A DNA stretch of 64,000 nucleotides from Prochilodus magdalenae (Eukaryota; Chordata; Actinopteri; Characiformes; Prochilodontidae), in contig JAMWET010003603.1 in the NCBI GenBank assembly GCA_024036415.1, positions 122,501-186,500 on the forward strand. Reading direction: 5' to 3'. This document shows positions 11,897-22,980 of this stretch, piece after piece. Under the pieces are notes generated by a model. That model searched no databases and was not told where the DNA came from. It saw nothing but the letters and a program-made list of their open reading frames with translations. How positions within the stretch are numbered: the first letter of the stretch is position 1; every line of letters begins with the position of its first letter. The translations under genes and the position numbers were made by a program.

Positions 11897-14417
11897 ACTT
11901 TATACGGCATTTAGTCTGTATCTGGGCTTTATACAGCATTTAGTCTGTATCTGGGCTTTATACAGCGTTCAGTCTGTATCTGGGCTTTATACAGCGTTTA
12001 GTCTGTATCTGGGCTTTATACAGTGTTTAGTCTGTATCTGGGCTTTAAACAGTGTTTAGTCTGTATCTGGGCTTTAAACAGCGTTTAGTCTGTATCTGGG
12101 CTTTATACAGCGTTTAGTCTGTATCTGGGCTTTAAACAGCGTTTAGTCTGTATCTGGGCTTTATACAGCGTTCAGTCTGTATCTGGGCTTTATACAGCGT
12201 TCAGTCTGTATCTGGGCTTTATACAGCGTTCAGTCTGTATCTGGGCTTTATACAGCGTTCAGTCTGTATCTGGGCTTTATACAGCGTTCAGTCTGTATCT
12301 GGGCTTTATACAGCGTTTAGTCTGTATCTGGGCTTTATACAGCGTTTAGTCTGTATCTGGGCTTTATACAGCGTTTAGTCTGTATCTGGGCTTTATACAG
12401 CGTTCAGTCTGTATCTGGGCTTTATACAGCGTTCAGTCTGTATCTGGGCTTTATACAGCGTTTAGTCTGTACCTGGGCTTTATACAGCGTTCAGTCTGTA
12501 CCTTGGCTTTATACAGTGTTTAGTCTGTACCTGGGCTTTATACAGCGTTCAGTCTGTACCTGGGCTTTATACAGCGTTCAGTCTGTATCTGGGCTTTATA
12601 CAGCGTTCAGTCTGTATCTGGGCTTTATACGGCGTTCAGTCTGTACCTGGGCTTTATACGGCGTTCAGTCTGTATCTGGGCTTTATACGGCGTTCAGTCT
12701 GTATCTGGGCTTTATACGGCGTTTAGTCTGTATCTGGGCTTTATACGGCGTTTAGTCTGTATCTGGGCTTTATACGGCGTTTAGTCTGTATCTGGGCTTT
12801 ATACGGCGTTCAGTCTGTATCTGGGCTTTATACGGCGTTTAGTCTGTATCTGGGCTTTATACGGCGTTTAGTCTGTATCTGGGCTTTATACGGCGTGCAG
12901 TCTGTATCTGGGCTTTATATGGCGTTTAGTCTGTACCTGGGCTTTATACAGCGTTTAGTCTGTATCTGGGCTTTATATGGCGTTTAGTCTGTATCTGGGC
13001 TTTATACAGCGTTTAGTCTGTATCTGGGCTTTATACGGCGTTTAGTCTGTATCTGGGCTTTATACAGCGTTCAGTCTGTATCTGGGCTTTATACAGTGTT
13101 TAGTCTGTATCTAGGCTTTATACGGCGTTTAGTCTGTATCTGGGCTTTATACGGCGTTTAGTCTGTATCTGGGCTTTATACAGCGTTTAGTCTGTATCTG
13201 GGCTTTATACAGCGTTCAGTCTGTATCTGGGCTTTATACAGCGTTTAGTCTGTATCTGGGCTTTATACAGCGTTCAGTCTGTATCTGGGCTTTATACAGC
13301 GTTTAGTCTGTATCTGGGCTTTATACAGCGTTTAGTCTGTATCTGGGCTTTATACGGCGTTCAGTCTGTATCTGGGCTTTATACGGCGTTTAGTCTGTAC
13401 CTGGGCTTTATACGGCGTTCAGTCTGTATCTGGGCTTTATACGGCGTTCAGTCTGTATCTGGGCTTTATACGGCGTTTAGTCTGTATCTGGGCTTTATAC
13501 GGCGTTCAGTCTGTACCTGGGCTTTATACGGCGTTTAGTCTGTATCTGGGCTTTATACGGCGTTCAGTCTGTATCTGGGCTTTATACGGCGTTTAGTCTG
13601 TATCTGGGCTTTATACAGCGTTTAGTCTGTATCTGGGCTTTATACAGCGTTCAGTCTGTATGTATCTGGGCTTTATATGGCGTTTAGTCTGTACCTGGGC
13701 TTTATACAGCGTTTAGTCTGTATCTGGGCTTTATATGGCGTTTAGTCTGTATCTGGGCTTTATACAGCGTTTAGTCTGTATCTGGGCTTTATACGGCGTT
13801 TAGTCTGTATCTGGGCTTTATACAGCGTTCAGTCTGTATCTGGGCTTTATACAGTGTTTAGTCTGTATCTAGGCTTTATACGGCGTTTAGTCTGTATCTG
13901 GGCTTTATACGGCGTTTAGTCTGTATCTGGGCTTTATACAGCGTTTAGTCTGTATCTGGGCTTTATACAGCGTTCAGTCTGTATCTGGGCTTTATACAGC
14001 GTTTAGTCTGTATCTGGGCTTTATACAGCGTTCAGTCTGTATCTGGGCTTTATACAGCGTTTAGTCTGTATCTGGGCTTTATACAGCGCTTAGTCTGTAT
14101 CTGGGCTTTATACAGCGTTCAGTCTGTACCTGGGCTTTATACAGTGTTTAGTCTGTACCTGGGCTTTAAACAGCGTTCAGTCTGTATCTGGGCTTTATAC
14201 AGCGTTCAGTCTGTACCTGGGCTTTATACAGTGTTTAGTCTGTACCTGGGCTTTATACAGTGTTTAGTCTGTACCTGGGCTTTATACAGTGTTTAGTCTG
14301 TATCTGGGCTTTATACAGTGTTTAGTCTGTACCTGGGCTTTATACAGCGTTCAGTCTGTACCTGGGCTTTATACAGCGTTTAGTCTGTACCTGGGCTTTA
14401 TACAGTGTTTAGTCTGG
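11897..14417. repeat. 29-bp minisatellite, about 87 units
   Basis: The unit can be written as 'agtctgtatctgggcttta' plus 'tacagcgttt'; the period measured between identical points is exactly 29 bp. Common variants are t/c in 'gtttag/gttcag', a/g in 'acagcg/acggcg', 'tgtatctg/tgtacctg', 'cagcg/cagtg', and 'tataca/taaaca'. Variants cluster: taaaca near the left end, acgg types in the middle, 'acctggg' with 'cagtg' near the right end. A 4-bp insertion sits at about 13660. Because 29 is not a multiple of 3, a frame closes only after three units. The t/c variant creates or removes a TAG stop, which explains the scattered short open frames, the longest being 79 codons. No protein role is proposed. 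Confidence 0.98.
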
Positions 14418-14424
14418 TTTTAAA

Positions 14425-14458
14425 GCCTAGGCCTTGATACAGACTAAACATTGTATAT
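14425..14458 (-). repeat. Inverted single monomer of the 29-bp satellite
   Basis: Read on minus, this piece gives 'atacaatgtttagtctgtat' followed by 'caaggcc', close to the array unit 'atacagtgtttagtctgtat' plus 'ctgggc'. It lies only 8 bp beyond the last direct unit and points the opposite way. Confidence 0.75.
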
Positions 14459-14645
14459 GGAATGGGATCTTACAGCAAGACTATGCGACATGTCACACAG
14501 CTAGAAATGTCCAACACTGGACTTCCACACACTACCCTGGACCCATAATCTAGACCCCAGACGCTTCCCAAGGAAGCATCAGCAGGACCAAGATGGCATT
14601 GTCTTGCTGGACAATTCCATTACATATACAGTTTTGTGTATCTAC

Positions 14646-14680
14646 ACTTATACTGTGTTTAGTCTGTGTACGTGTGGGGA
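14646..14680 (+). repeat. Isolated diverged monomer of the 29-bp satellite
   Basis: The sequence 'tatactgtgtttagtctgtg' followed by 'tacgtg' resembles the array unit 'tacagtgtttagtctgtacc' over roughly 20 bp. It may be an ejected unit or a remnant of the sequence from which the array grew. Confidence 0.5.
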
Positions 14681-16430
14681 AGGATCCACAGAGCGAACGA
14701 GGTCATCGTCGTGTTCGCTTTATGGTTCCTCCTCCATGCACCCTCCAGCAGCTGTGGGATGCACTGCAGTCAGCATGGCTTTAGATACCTGTAACAATCT
14801 ACCAGGACCTTACCGAGTCCACCCCCAGCCCATCTAGCTGCTGTCCGTCCTGCACACGGCCGTTAGTCTGGATATTACCTGGTGGTCATAATAATGTGAC
14901 GCTGCTGTGTAACTTCATACCTCAGACACCAAACGCGTCTTGCTGTGGTAGGAAGCTGCATTTCTCTGAACTTCTACTTTATAAGAAATCCATCTTAATT
15001 CCCATTAGTCTCCCGCTGCACTGCACGACAGTGCTCCGAGCCCTCCTGAAAGACAAACCACCTACAGGAAACATTGGAATTAATTACTTTTTGAAATATC
15101 GAGAACAGCCAATAGCTTCATAACTTCCATAACTGACTCAAGTCCAAACCCTGAAGTCTAATTCTCCACTGTGAAAGGACCTAGCGAGCTGTTTTCCCAG
15201 ACTTCCATTCATTATACTAAGTAGCTCCCAGACTCTTCACAGCGTGCGTGCCGAAGGTGGAGGAACGGCATCAATGAATTCATCTGACTTCGGGTAAGCA
15301 GGAAAAAGGTTGTACGTGACAAAATGTTAAACTACCGCTTTAAGGTCCAGATGAACATCATAAAACCTGTGCTGCCGGCTGCAGTTGCCGGTACACGCGC
15401 AGATTGATACCAGTAATATTTTCACTGCTGCGCAGTGTCTTATTCCCTCCATTAATTATCTCTCCTTCTCACAGTCTTTTAGCTCTCTACGTACTCTTCT
15501 TTCACCGTCTATCACCTTCAATTTCACCCCCCCTCATTCTCTCTCTTCAGTTTCAGAGCCTCTGGGATTCCTCTCTTTCTTCTTCCTTCAGTCACTTAAA
15601 TTCAATTTAGTCTTTGCCCACTGTTTACTAATATGACCAGAAGGAAATGGTGGTCGCAGGGGTGATGTGGGCGCCCAGCTCTCTAGGGAAAGGTAATGGT
15701 GAAGCATTTGCTTTTTTCTTTCGTGAAAGTCACAGGATGAGTCCGGAAACGTGCTCTGCTCCACACGCGCAATAGACGGCCTAATTAAAGAACGGAACTT
15801 TCCAGCATGGTCAGTAGAAAGCATGCTAATGGCTTCTTCCACCATGTGAGCATGAATCATAAAGTCAGCCCTGCAAAAGATCCTGATGCACTCCTTATTA
15901 AGGCCTGTATGGACTGATCTTTTGGTGCATGGCTGCTCTCACATATCAGAGATACAGATGTGGCTTGTGTGCTGGGATGGGTACATGACAGCAGTGCTGA
16001 CTACACTATTAACCCCCAGAAGCTGCAATTCTTATGAGGCGCAAATGTAATTTTACAGTCACACTTTAGTGAATGGTGTTGGCATACGGCAGCAATGATG
16101 CTTTTCATCTTTTGTCATTTGCCTTTAAAAACTGGTGGCTTTCTAGGTAATAAGGTACTTTCGCCTCATCATGACCCACAGTGATGATGAAGCCTGACTT
16201 CTTAAGCACTCTCACATGGTATATATAATTCAACACTCATACACAACAGCTTCAGGAAAGACACTCCCACGCTAACCATGGTAGGATAAAGATACATTTT
16301 TATAAATGACTATAGTTTAGACTTTAGTTCAACTCAGCTTAGATTTTAGGGTTTTAATACAAACTCACAGAACAAAAAAAAATGTAGTCCCCTGGTGTGT
16401 TTAAGGATGTAATAACTTCAGACTCCAGAA
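14681..16430. other. No gene recognised
   Basis: A pyrimidine-rich stretch lies at about 15455-15590. The small frames there (83 and 68 codons) overlap and are leucine/serine-rich because of that composition. Nothing else was evident. Confidence 0.5.
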
Positions 16431-16822
16431 GATGGCGCTGCACGAGGATGATAAGGCTATGAACACCTGTGGGGTGTGAGCGACGGGATCTATAGCGACA
16501 GGGGGTGTCTCGTTCCATGTGTGGAAAATGGCTCCAGAGCAGATGTTAATGATTGGCTAAAAGGAGTGAATGCATTTGGGCGTGGCCAAAGACCACAGTG
16601 TAAAGTAAGTAGCTGAATCTGCAGGTGTATGGAAGCGTACGGTCACACGGGTTTACCAGCAAATGCTACAATCCCAGTCTGCAGGGAATTCTCCTTGGAA
16701 TTGTACCAGGTAAGGCATCTACTAACTCTGGCTCCGGCTGAGCAATTCTTTGACGCAAGAGTAGCTGAAAAACAGAAACTTGTCCAGATTCACAGCTGTT
16801 ATTGGTGCTTGTGGGGCTATTA
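16431..16822 (+). repeat. Dispersed repeat family B, copy 1
   Basis: It matches 39299-39700 over about 390 bp. Shared blocks include 'cacctgtggggtgtgag' or close, 'catgtgtggaaaatggctcc', 'aaaggagtga.tgcatttggg', 'gtatggaagcgtac', and 'accaggtaaggcatc'. I do not recognise the family. The pair shares spaced conserved pieces with small indels, so a transposon relic is the simplest reading. Small frames in both copies share the peptide ELYQVRH. Confidence 0.8.
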
Positions 16823-18689
16823 AATGCTAGCAGGTACGTGTTTGGTAACAGGTGATTTCTTGTTGAGCCAGTTCGACTGTTGTCTTATCACGAGGCAAGA
16901 GCTTGCGGTTTTGAAACTGCAGTCTGTAAAACATTCAATGGAAGTAAACAAACCAAACACTTTGACCGGACGCTATTTTAACTTAAATATTTTTATTTTT
17001 TCACAAGCTGACGTGATGTGTATCCATTTTCACCATAGGTTCTATATTCTAAACATGTAGGTATATTGGGCTTTTTACCTAGATCGTGACTTTAGCTATT
17101 TTCCATGGTAATGGATTACACCATATACCTTGCAGACTAATAATCCTTATTGCATGCCAGGTACCCCACATATTTTTATATTTCTATGAATTGTTTCAAC
17201 AAATAACTTTGATGCCACAATACCACAGCTGTGTTTATACGCCTAAGCACAAGATAAGATATTTTAATGAAGATATGAAGAAGATTTTTCGCCATTCTTT
17301 AGGAAAGATCTTATTTAAATGTTTGCCTTGTTATTGTTTGGCATCAAAACAAGAAGAAAAAAAAGAAAACTGAATTAATATATTATATATACATATATAC
17401 ACTTTTGGTACATAACGTAAGATTAAAAGTAAATGATATCTGTCCTAACTGTGTCATTAATTATATTATATCCAATAGCATAGAAAATTAACTATAACAA
17501 GTCTTTCAATTCAGCGACAGCAGAAACATGTATGCTCCTCGTACTGCAATACTTCATCTACGAACCCTGAATCATTTAGATTCCAAAATTTCCCCCTCAA
17601 ATCTCTTCAGTACCACCAGCAATCCATTCCCTACCCTCTTCCCGCCTCCCCTCTCTTTCTGGAGATCTATAGCTTTATAAAGCAGTAGAATTGAATCTCA
17701 CTGTTTCTCCAGCAATGGCTTTATTGCAGAACCTCCATCACTGTTTTATCACCTTAGCCTTGAGCGGAGCAACAGTACCCTGCCTTCAGCCCAGAGAGCA
17801 GCTACAGCAGCTGAATCTACAATGCGCGATTACCTATCCATGCAATCCCACAAAGATGAGCAAAGATGGGAAAAATAAACTAAAAGGCCTTAACGCACGG
17901 CCGGGATAGGAAAGGAATGAGAAGGAAAAGAAGAGACATGCATAAAGGGAGAAACGAAAGTCTCCCAACACAAGGGCCAGGAGGGGTAACCAAGAAAGAT
18001 ACTGGGTAAGGAGATGAAGACGTGACACTACATCACTCTAAATCGATCCCCTGTGCTGAGTAAAATCTCAGCTAGGGGTTGTACGGCTCGTTTCCTGTAC
18101 CGCCCGTAAACGTCAATATGTCCGAAGTTGCAGAAAGCTGAATAAAACACAGCAATAAATGACTGGAGGTTGTAACTACACGGTCACCGGTAATTTACCG
18201 CTTCACTTAATGCAATGTAACATTTCTGATCTCTTTCAGCTTCGTTTGCTGGTTTTCCATTTACAGAACAGTTTAACGGCTTCATTCTGCGCCACAGCAA
18301 TAGTGTCTCAGTCTCAGCTCACTGCATAAGGTTAAAGAGAAACCATACCCAGGGTACATTAATGCAGCCACACAAACGAAAGTGTGCTCTACAGTGGTGT
18401 GGTCAGCATAGAAGCTTTGGATTTTGCCAAATACACGCTCTCAGAAACATCCTGACAGGTCACAGCTGCATCACAGCTACTCCTGCTGGATAACCAAGGT
18501 GAAGCTCTACTAATTGTGGGCATTTGGACTCACTACACATCCACGATACGTCCAAAAGAGGTTCATACTCATCAGTAGATTCAGCTACTAAAGGTGCTGT
18601 GGAAGCACTACAGAAAAGCCCCGGCGTTATAACGGAATGCTCTGGATCACATGACTCATTACGACACATGACCAACACCATGTGTTAGG
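16823..18689. other. No gene recognised
   Basis: AT-rich DNA with short open frames of at most 95 codons (17086-17373, plus). None is recognisable. No array or inverted repeat was seen. Confidence 0.5.
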
Positions 18690-18900
18690 CAGAGGGGTAT
18701 AAGGCCCCCGGCATTGATCTGTGGAGCTACCTGCTATGGAGTGATGGACATATGTAGCTGACCTCAATAATGGCTGAATGTAATCAAATCCTTACAGCAA
18801 TGTTCCAACATCTAGTGTAAAGCATTCCGGGATGAGCCTAGAGGCTCTTACTGGTTTTAGAAGCAATGCTGAATGAGCAGGTGTCTGGACACCACAGTGC
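18690..18900 (+). pseudogene. Tc1-like transposase relic (C-terminal end)
   Basis: One frame reads AECNQILTAMFQHLV, stop, SIP (about 18772-18835). Tc1-like proteins of fish end with a block of the type AEWxQIPxxxFQxLVESLPRR, so position and order fit. Downstream 'gagcaggtgtctgga' resembles the 'gagcaggtgtcc' sequence that precedes the terminal repeat in such elements. Stops are present and both ends are degraded. The same block is found on minus at 62735-62885. Confidence 0.75.
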
Positions 18901-19007
18901 CACTGCTGGACTGAGAATCGTCCAACCAAAAGAATCCAGTCAACAGAGTCCTGTGAGCAGCTTCCTGTATGCAAGGTCATGTAGGCAGGGTCATGTAGGC
19001 AGGGTCC
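18901..19007. repeat. Short local tandem repeat
   Basis: Three to four imperfect copies of a unit like 'gggtcatgtaggca' occur at about 18972-19012 ('aggtcatgtaggcagggtca', then 'gggtcctgtgggcagcgtcc'). Confidence 0.6.
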
Positions 19008-19428
19008 TGTGGGCAGCGTCCTGTGACCACTGATGTAGGACTAGAGGATGACCAACTCTGCACTGTGCAGCAGCAGATGAGCTATCGTCTCTGACTGTCC
19101 ATCTACAAGGTGGACCAGCAAGCTAGGAGTGTCTAATAGAGTGGACTGGGAGTGGACGCAGTGTCTCAACACTCCAGCAGCACTGCTGTGTCTGATCCAC
19201 TCACACCAGCACCACGGCACTGCAGTGCTGAGAATGGTCCACCACCCACAACATACCTGCTCTGTGGTGGTCCTGTGGGGGTCCTGACCATTGAAGAACA
19301 GGGTAATACAGTATACAGAGAAACAGATGGACTACAGTCTGTACCTGTAGAACTACAGAGTGTCCTATACGGTCAGTGGAGCTGATACAACAGATAGTGT
19401 TAATACAGTGAGGTGGTCATAATGTACG
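19008..19428 (+). repeat. Dispersed repeat family A, copy 2 (long form)
   Basis: This copy holds the full set of blocks. These are 'gtctaatagagtggac', 'actccagcagcactgctgtg' with 'tctgatccactcacaccagc', 'gtggtcctgtgggggtcctg', 'gagaaacagatggactacag', and 'ggtcagtggagctgat'. It ends near 'gaggtggtcataatgt'. The segment with 'cagcagcactgctg' is palindromic. Copies at 36.1 and 57.5 kb share most of it. Confidence 0.85.
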
Positions 19429-19859
19429 TCATACTTTTACTACATGATTTATGAAATATTCTAAAGTTGTAAAAGCAGGAGGAATGGAAGGCTGGATTCC
19501 CTCTGAACAGGTTAAATAACACTGCTGTGTTTAGTACTGAAGTGTTTGTACTTGCTCCTTTACAAGGCCTCTAATGCAGCCATTTTTCAATTGGAGTTTT
19601 TTGCAGGGCTTTTATGCCTCCTGTCTCGTCCTCAGTAAGAACGATGCTGCCTAGTGCAGCCAGAAGATGGAATAGTCTACTTTCTGTCCCTAAAACTCCA
19701 GCTCAGGTCACTGTCCCACTTAGGTTTGAGGTGTCTGTCTAATTTAAATTCTTCTGCTTCCTTTAGGATTCAACCTGCTGTTACCATCTGCAGGCACAGC
19801 ATCAACAAAGTCGACTGATCCAGTTCCACTGGCAGCCATACAGGCTCAGGCAACATGTT
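19429..19859. other. No gene recognised
   Basis: Nothing distinctive was seen between the family A copy and the next dispersed repeat. Confidence 0.5.
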
Positions 19860-20360
19860 TCCCAGATGAGGGGGTTTGCTTTAGCTCATAAGCGGTTCCA
19901 ATTTTCCCTAAACGCTTTCTCCGCTCCATTACTCTGGTTTGGGTTAATGCACAAATCATCTCTCAATAAGATTCTGTACTCTAGACGTTCTGTTCTAGAG
20001 GATCTCCAGAGGTCTCCTGAAGTTTTGCTGGTTCCAATACCCAAACAATTCCAATGCGCCCCAAACGCATTCAGTGGTGTTGAGATGATGTTCTCTCAGG
20101 AAGGAGCTTCCCGGACAGCTACACCTCCTTTCAGACCTGTACCGTTGAGGTGTCTTCTGTGGAAGGACGGACAGAAACATCGGTGGATGTTCTCAGATCT
20201 GAAGCAACAGTGGAGCTTGATGTTCTCCTCTCTCTCAAAGATGAAAGCTTGAAGTGATGCTATCTGATGAGGCCAGTTCTGGTGGTCTACCAAAGAGCCA
20301 TTCTCATCACTGTTTGATCTCGAAATCTTTTTGGAAACTCCTGGTTTGTTCACTTCTTCT
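19860..20360. repeat. Possible dispersed repeat sharing a block with 40.9 kb
   Basis: The piece 'ggacagaaac' then 'ggtggatgttctcagatctg' then 'aagca' (20168-20207) recurs as 'ggacagaaac' plus 'ctgtggatgttttcagacct' plus 'gaagca' at 40890-40926. The open frame of 128 codons on plus (19866-20252) is overlapped by two minus frames and lies inside the repeat, so it is not called a gene. Confidence 0.45.
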
Positions 20361-22964
20361 TGGTTTGAGCCTCATCTTCCTAATAAATTGACCATCTTAT
20401 GTCTAATCTCTAAGGAAGCACCGAAATCAATATTTTTGTCCAAAACTATAACCAAACGAAACATTTAGCCGAAGACTGAACGCGTTCTTTCACAGACTTG
20501 CCTCTTTCTTCACTATTGCACTAATTAAAAATGCTAAATGTATTTTGGTCTGCTGCATTCACAGAGAGCACCTACCTGGACGCGTTGTTGTTGTGGGGTT
20601 TGTGTTTCTTTGAGGAGGATGTAGGCATGCGCACCGAGAGAGAGAGAGCATGGGAGAATAGGTGCACACACACGTGTGTGCATACTGACTGTCTGCCTGC
20701 CTCGCTGTAGCGGCTCTGTTCTGTTCTCGGTCTGGAGCTCCGTTTGGCTTGAATGCTTGAAGCTGAATAAAAGCTGGGGCGTTTCAGAGTGCTCCAGTGT
20801 GACTCACAGTGGGAAAAACAACCTGTTAAAGTGGGGATTATTCTAGAGCGTTGGTGCTAGCCCTGGAGCTGAGGAGTAAAAGTTCCGCTCTGGTTCTCGT
20901 CTACATCCAGGAACTAGATAACGGTTACAGCGTCATTAAAAACGCCATTATTCGGTATAAATCTCTTCTCTTATCCAGCTGAACACAGAAAGCGTTCTTT
21001 TTGCCATTTTCCCCCTGAAACATATGTTGGTTGACGAACATTTAGTGCATCCCTACGAATCTCCTCTGAGAAATCCCCTGATGAATGAATGACTTGTACT
21101 CTATGGTCATTTAGACTGGTACTAAGGTTAAGGGGTGGTCAGACTTTTGCATAGTGTTATACGGGTCCAAGGGTTTAAGGGTCCAACTTGCGACTTATTG
21201 CTGTACACTACAAATGTACACAACACAACTCATTCAGTGCATGCCATTCGTTTTTACGGTGATGTGGTTGAAACCAATAGAAAAACTCTGCCACTATTTA
21301 TTTTTCCATTTTTTTTAATAACTGTCCAATTATTTCATCATTCTGACATTAAAATGACTTTTGATGAGTAAATTACACAGCCATTATCATTGTTGTTGGC
21401 ATTTACTAGTCCCCTAGTGATACCACATTGCTGGCACTGCTGATCCTGTTACACTTATAAAAAAGCTGAAGCATTGAAGTGGAGCACAAACGATAGAAGA
21501 CTGAACACTGGCATTCCTTTCAGTTAACACCAACTCTCTCTCTGCTGCCTTTGCTGATGTCTGCTTTCATTGCAGCATTTTGATCTGAAGGTCGAATTTG
21601 GAGAAGGTAGAATCCAAAGGGAAGTGCTTCTAATCAGTAATAGCTGTGGTTGAAGACTTAATGAAGGCCTTTGTGCGCCGCCAGGTTCTGCTGGTTCTGT
21701 AATTAAAGAAGCATAAAGTTTGTGAACGAAGCTGAACATCTGGCCTTGTGCACAACCCAAAACTAGCAGTCGTAGCTCAAAGACTGATACAGTGAAACAG
21801 GCCAACAGCTCTATCCGCATGTCTTTCCTGTACATAATACAATGATGCAACGGCCCATTATATAACTTACCCGCGCCACGTTTTTAGAAGAACTTGAGCC
21901 CTACAGCTTGTTTTGATAATGTTCAGAAGAGAAGTGGGTGTAATTTGTTTGGCTGGCTGGCGATGGTTCTCCATGAATGGGCAGGAAATTGCAGGCTGAT
22001 TATTACATTTACAGCATTAATTAATCTGCTTCCTTTTTTTGTGAAGTGGAAATCATTGATAAGGGCTCTGCAGGTAAAGGTCATGTCTATTCATTCGTAT
22101 TCTTCAAATGAGTGTGTGTGGTTTGGGGAGGTGTGGTGGTTTAACCAAGGCAGAAGCACTGATGAATTCCTTGCTTTATTGTTGAAACTGTCAGCCTATG
22201 AAACACTGGTATGTAATACTCAAGACACTTAGCTATTAAAGCCTGAGGTCCAACAGGCCACTTACTAATGTGATTAGGCTCTGAAGAGGCTGAATAACTT
22301 TGTTTAATCTGCCAGGAAAAGCACCAAAATTTCAAACTTCAGTCTCTCCACAGTGGCTGGGCTCGTCTCGTTCTCATGGCCTTCTTTACCTTGCCCTCCG
22401 TCTCTACCTGAATTACGTCTGATAGATCAGCGGTGATGCAACGCAGACCAGTTTCCAACAACTTCAAATAACCTGGCCTGGTACATTGGCCCCTCTGGCT
22501 GAATGAAAAATAAATGAATAAATATACAGAATACATTATTAAGTAAAATATAACGCAGGGAATGGGGCTTTAAACATTGCTCAATGGTGAAGGTTAAGTC
22601 CAGAAATGAGGAAATACAGAGAAACAGCTGGCGGTCCTATCATTTCACAGTGTTGCATGATCTATCAACAGTTCAATGCTTTTCCAACGCGTCAACCAGT
22701 GACGCACTGGATCGGTATCAGCAACAGTCCATCAGACAGACTAACCTGGATTCAATAATGCTTCACAGAGTCAGAACTGTATACTACACTACACTGTCTA
22801 GTAGCCTATGCAGTCACTTAAGTTATGTACTAATTCATGTGCTATATTCGAGTTCTGACCTAATAGGCTGAAATGCTCATTAGCATATTAAAACCTGTAG
22901 CTGAAAGGTGTGTGAAATAACTTGTGAGCAATCGGCATAACCTATGTTTACGTCCATGTAACAA
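20361..22964. other. No gene recognised
   Basis: A GA run and a CA/GT run sit at about 20635-20690. Frames of up to 112 codons (21894-22232, plus) do not resemble known proteins. No clear mobile element was seen. Confidence 0.5.
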
Positions 22965-22980
22965 ATGGCAGGCAAAAGCA

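Noticed and set aside
11897..14417. CRISPR-like or other repeat-spacer array
   Set aside because: The units are directly adjacent with no unique spacers, and the host is a vertebrate. The same applies to the 42-, 55/56- and 67-bp arrays.
19340..19355. Common origin of repeat family A and the 29-bp satellite, because both contain 'cagtctgtacctg'
   Set aside because: The match is only about 13 bp and the flanks do not align, so chance is sufficient.
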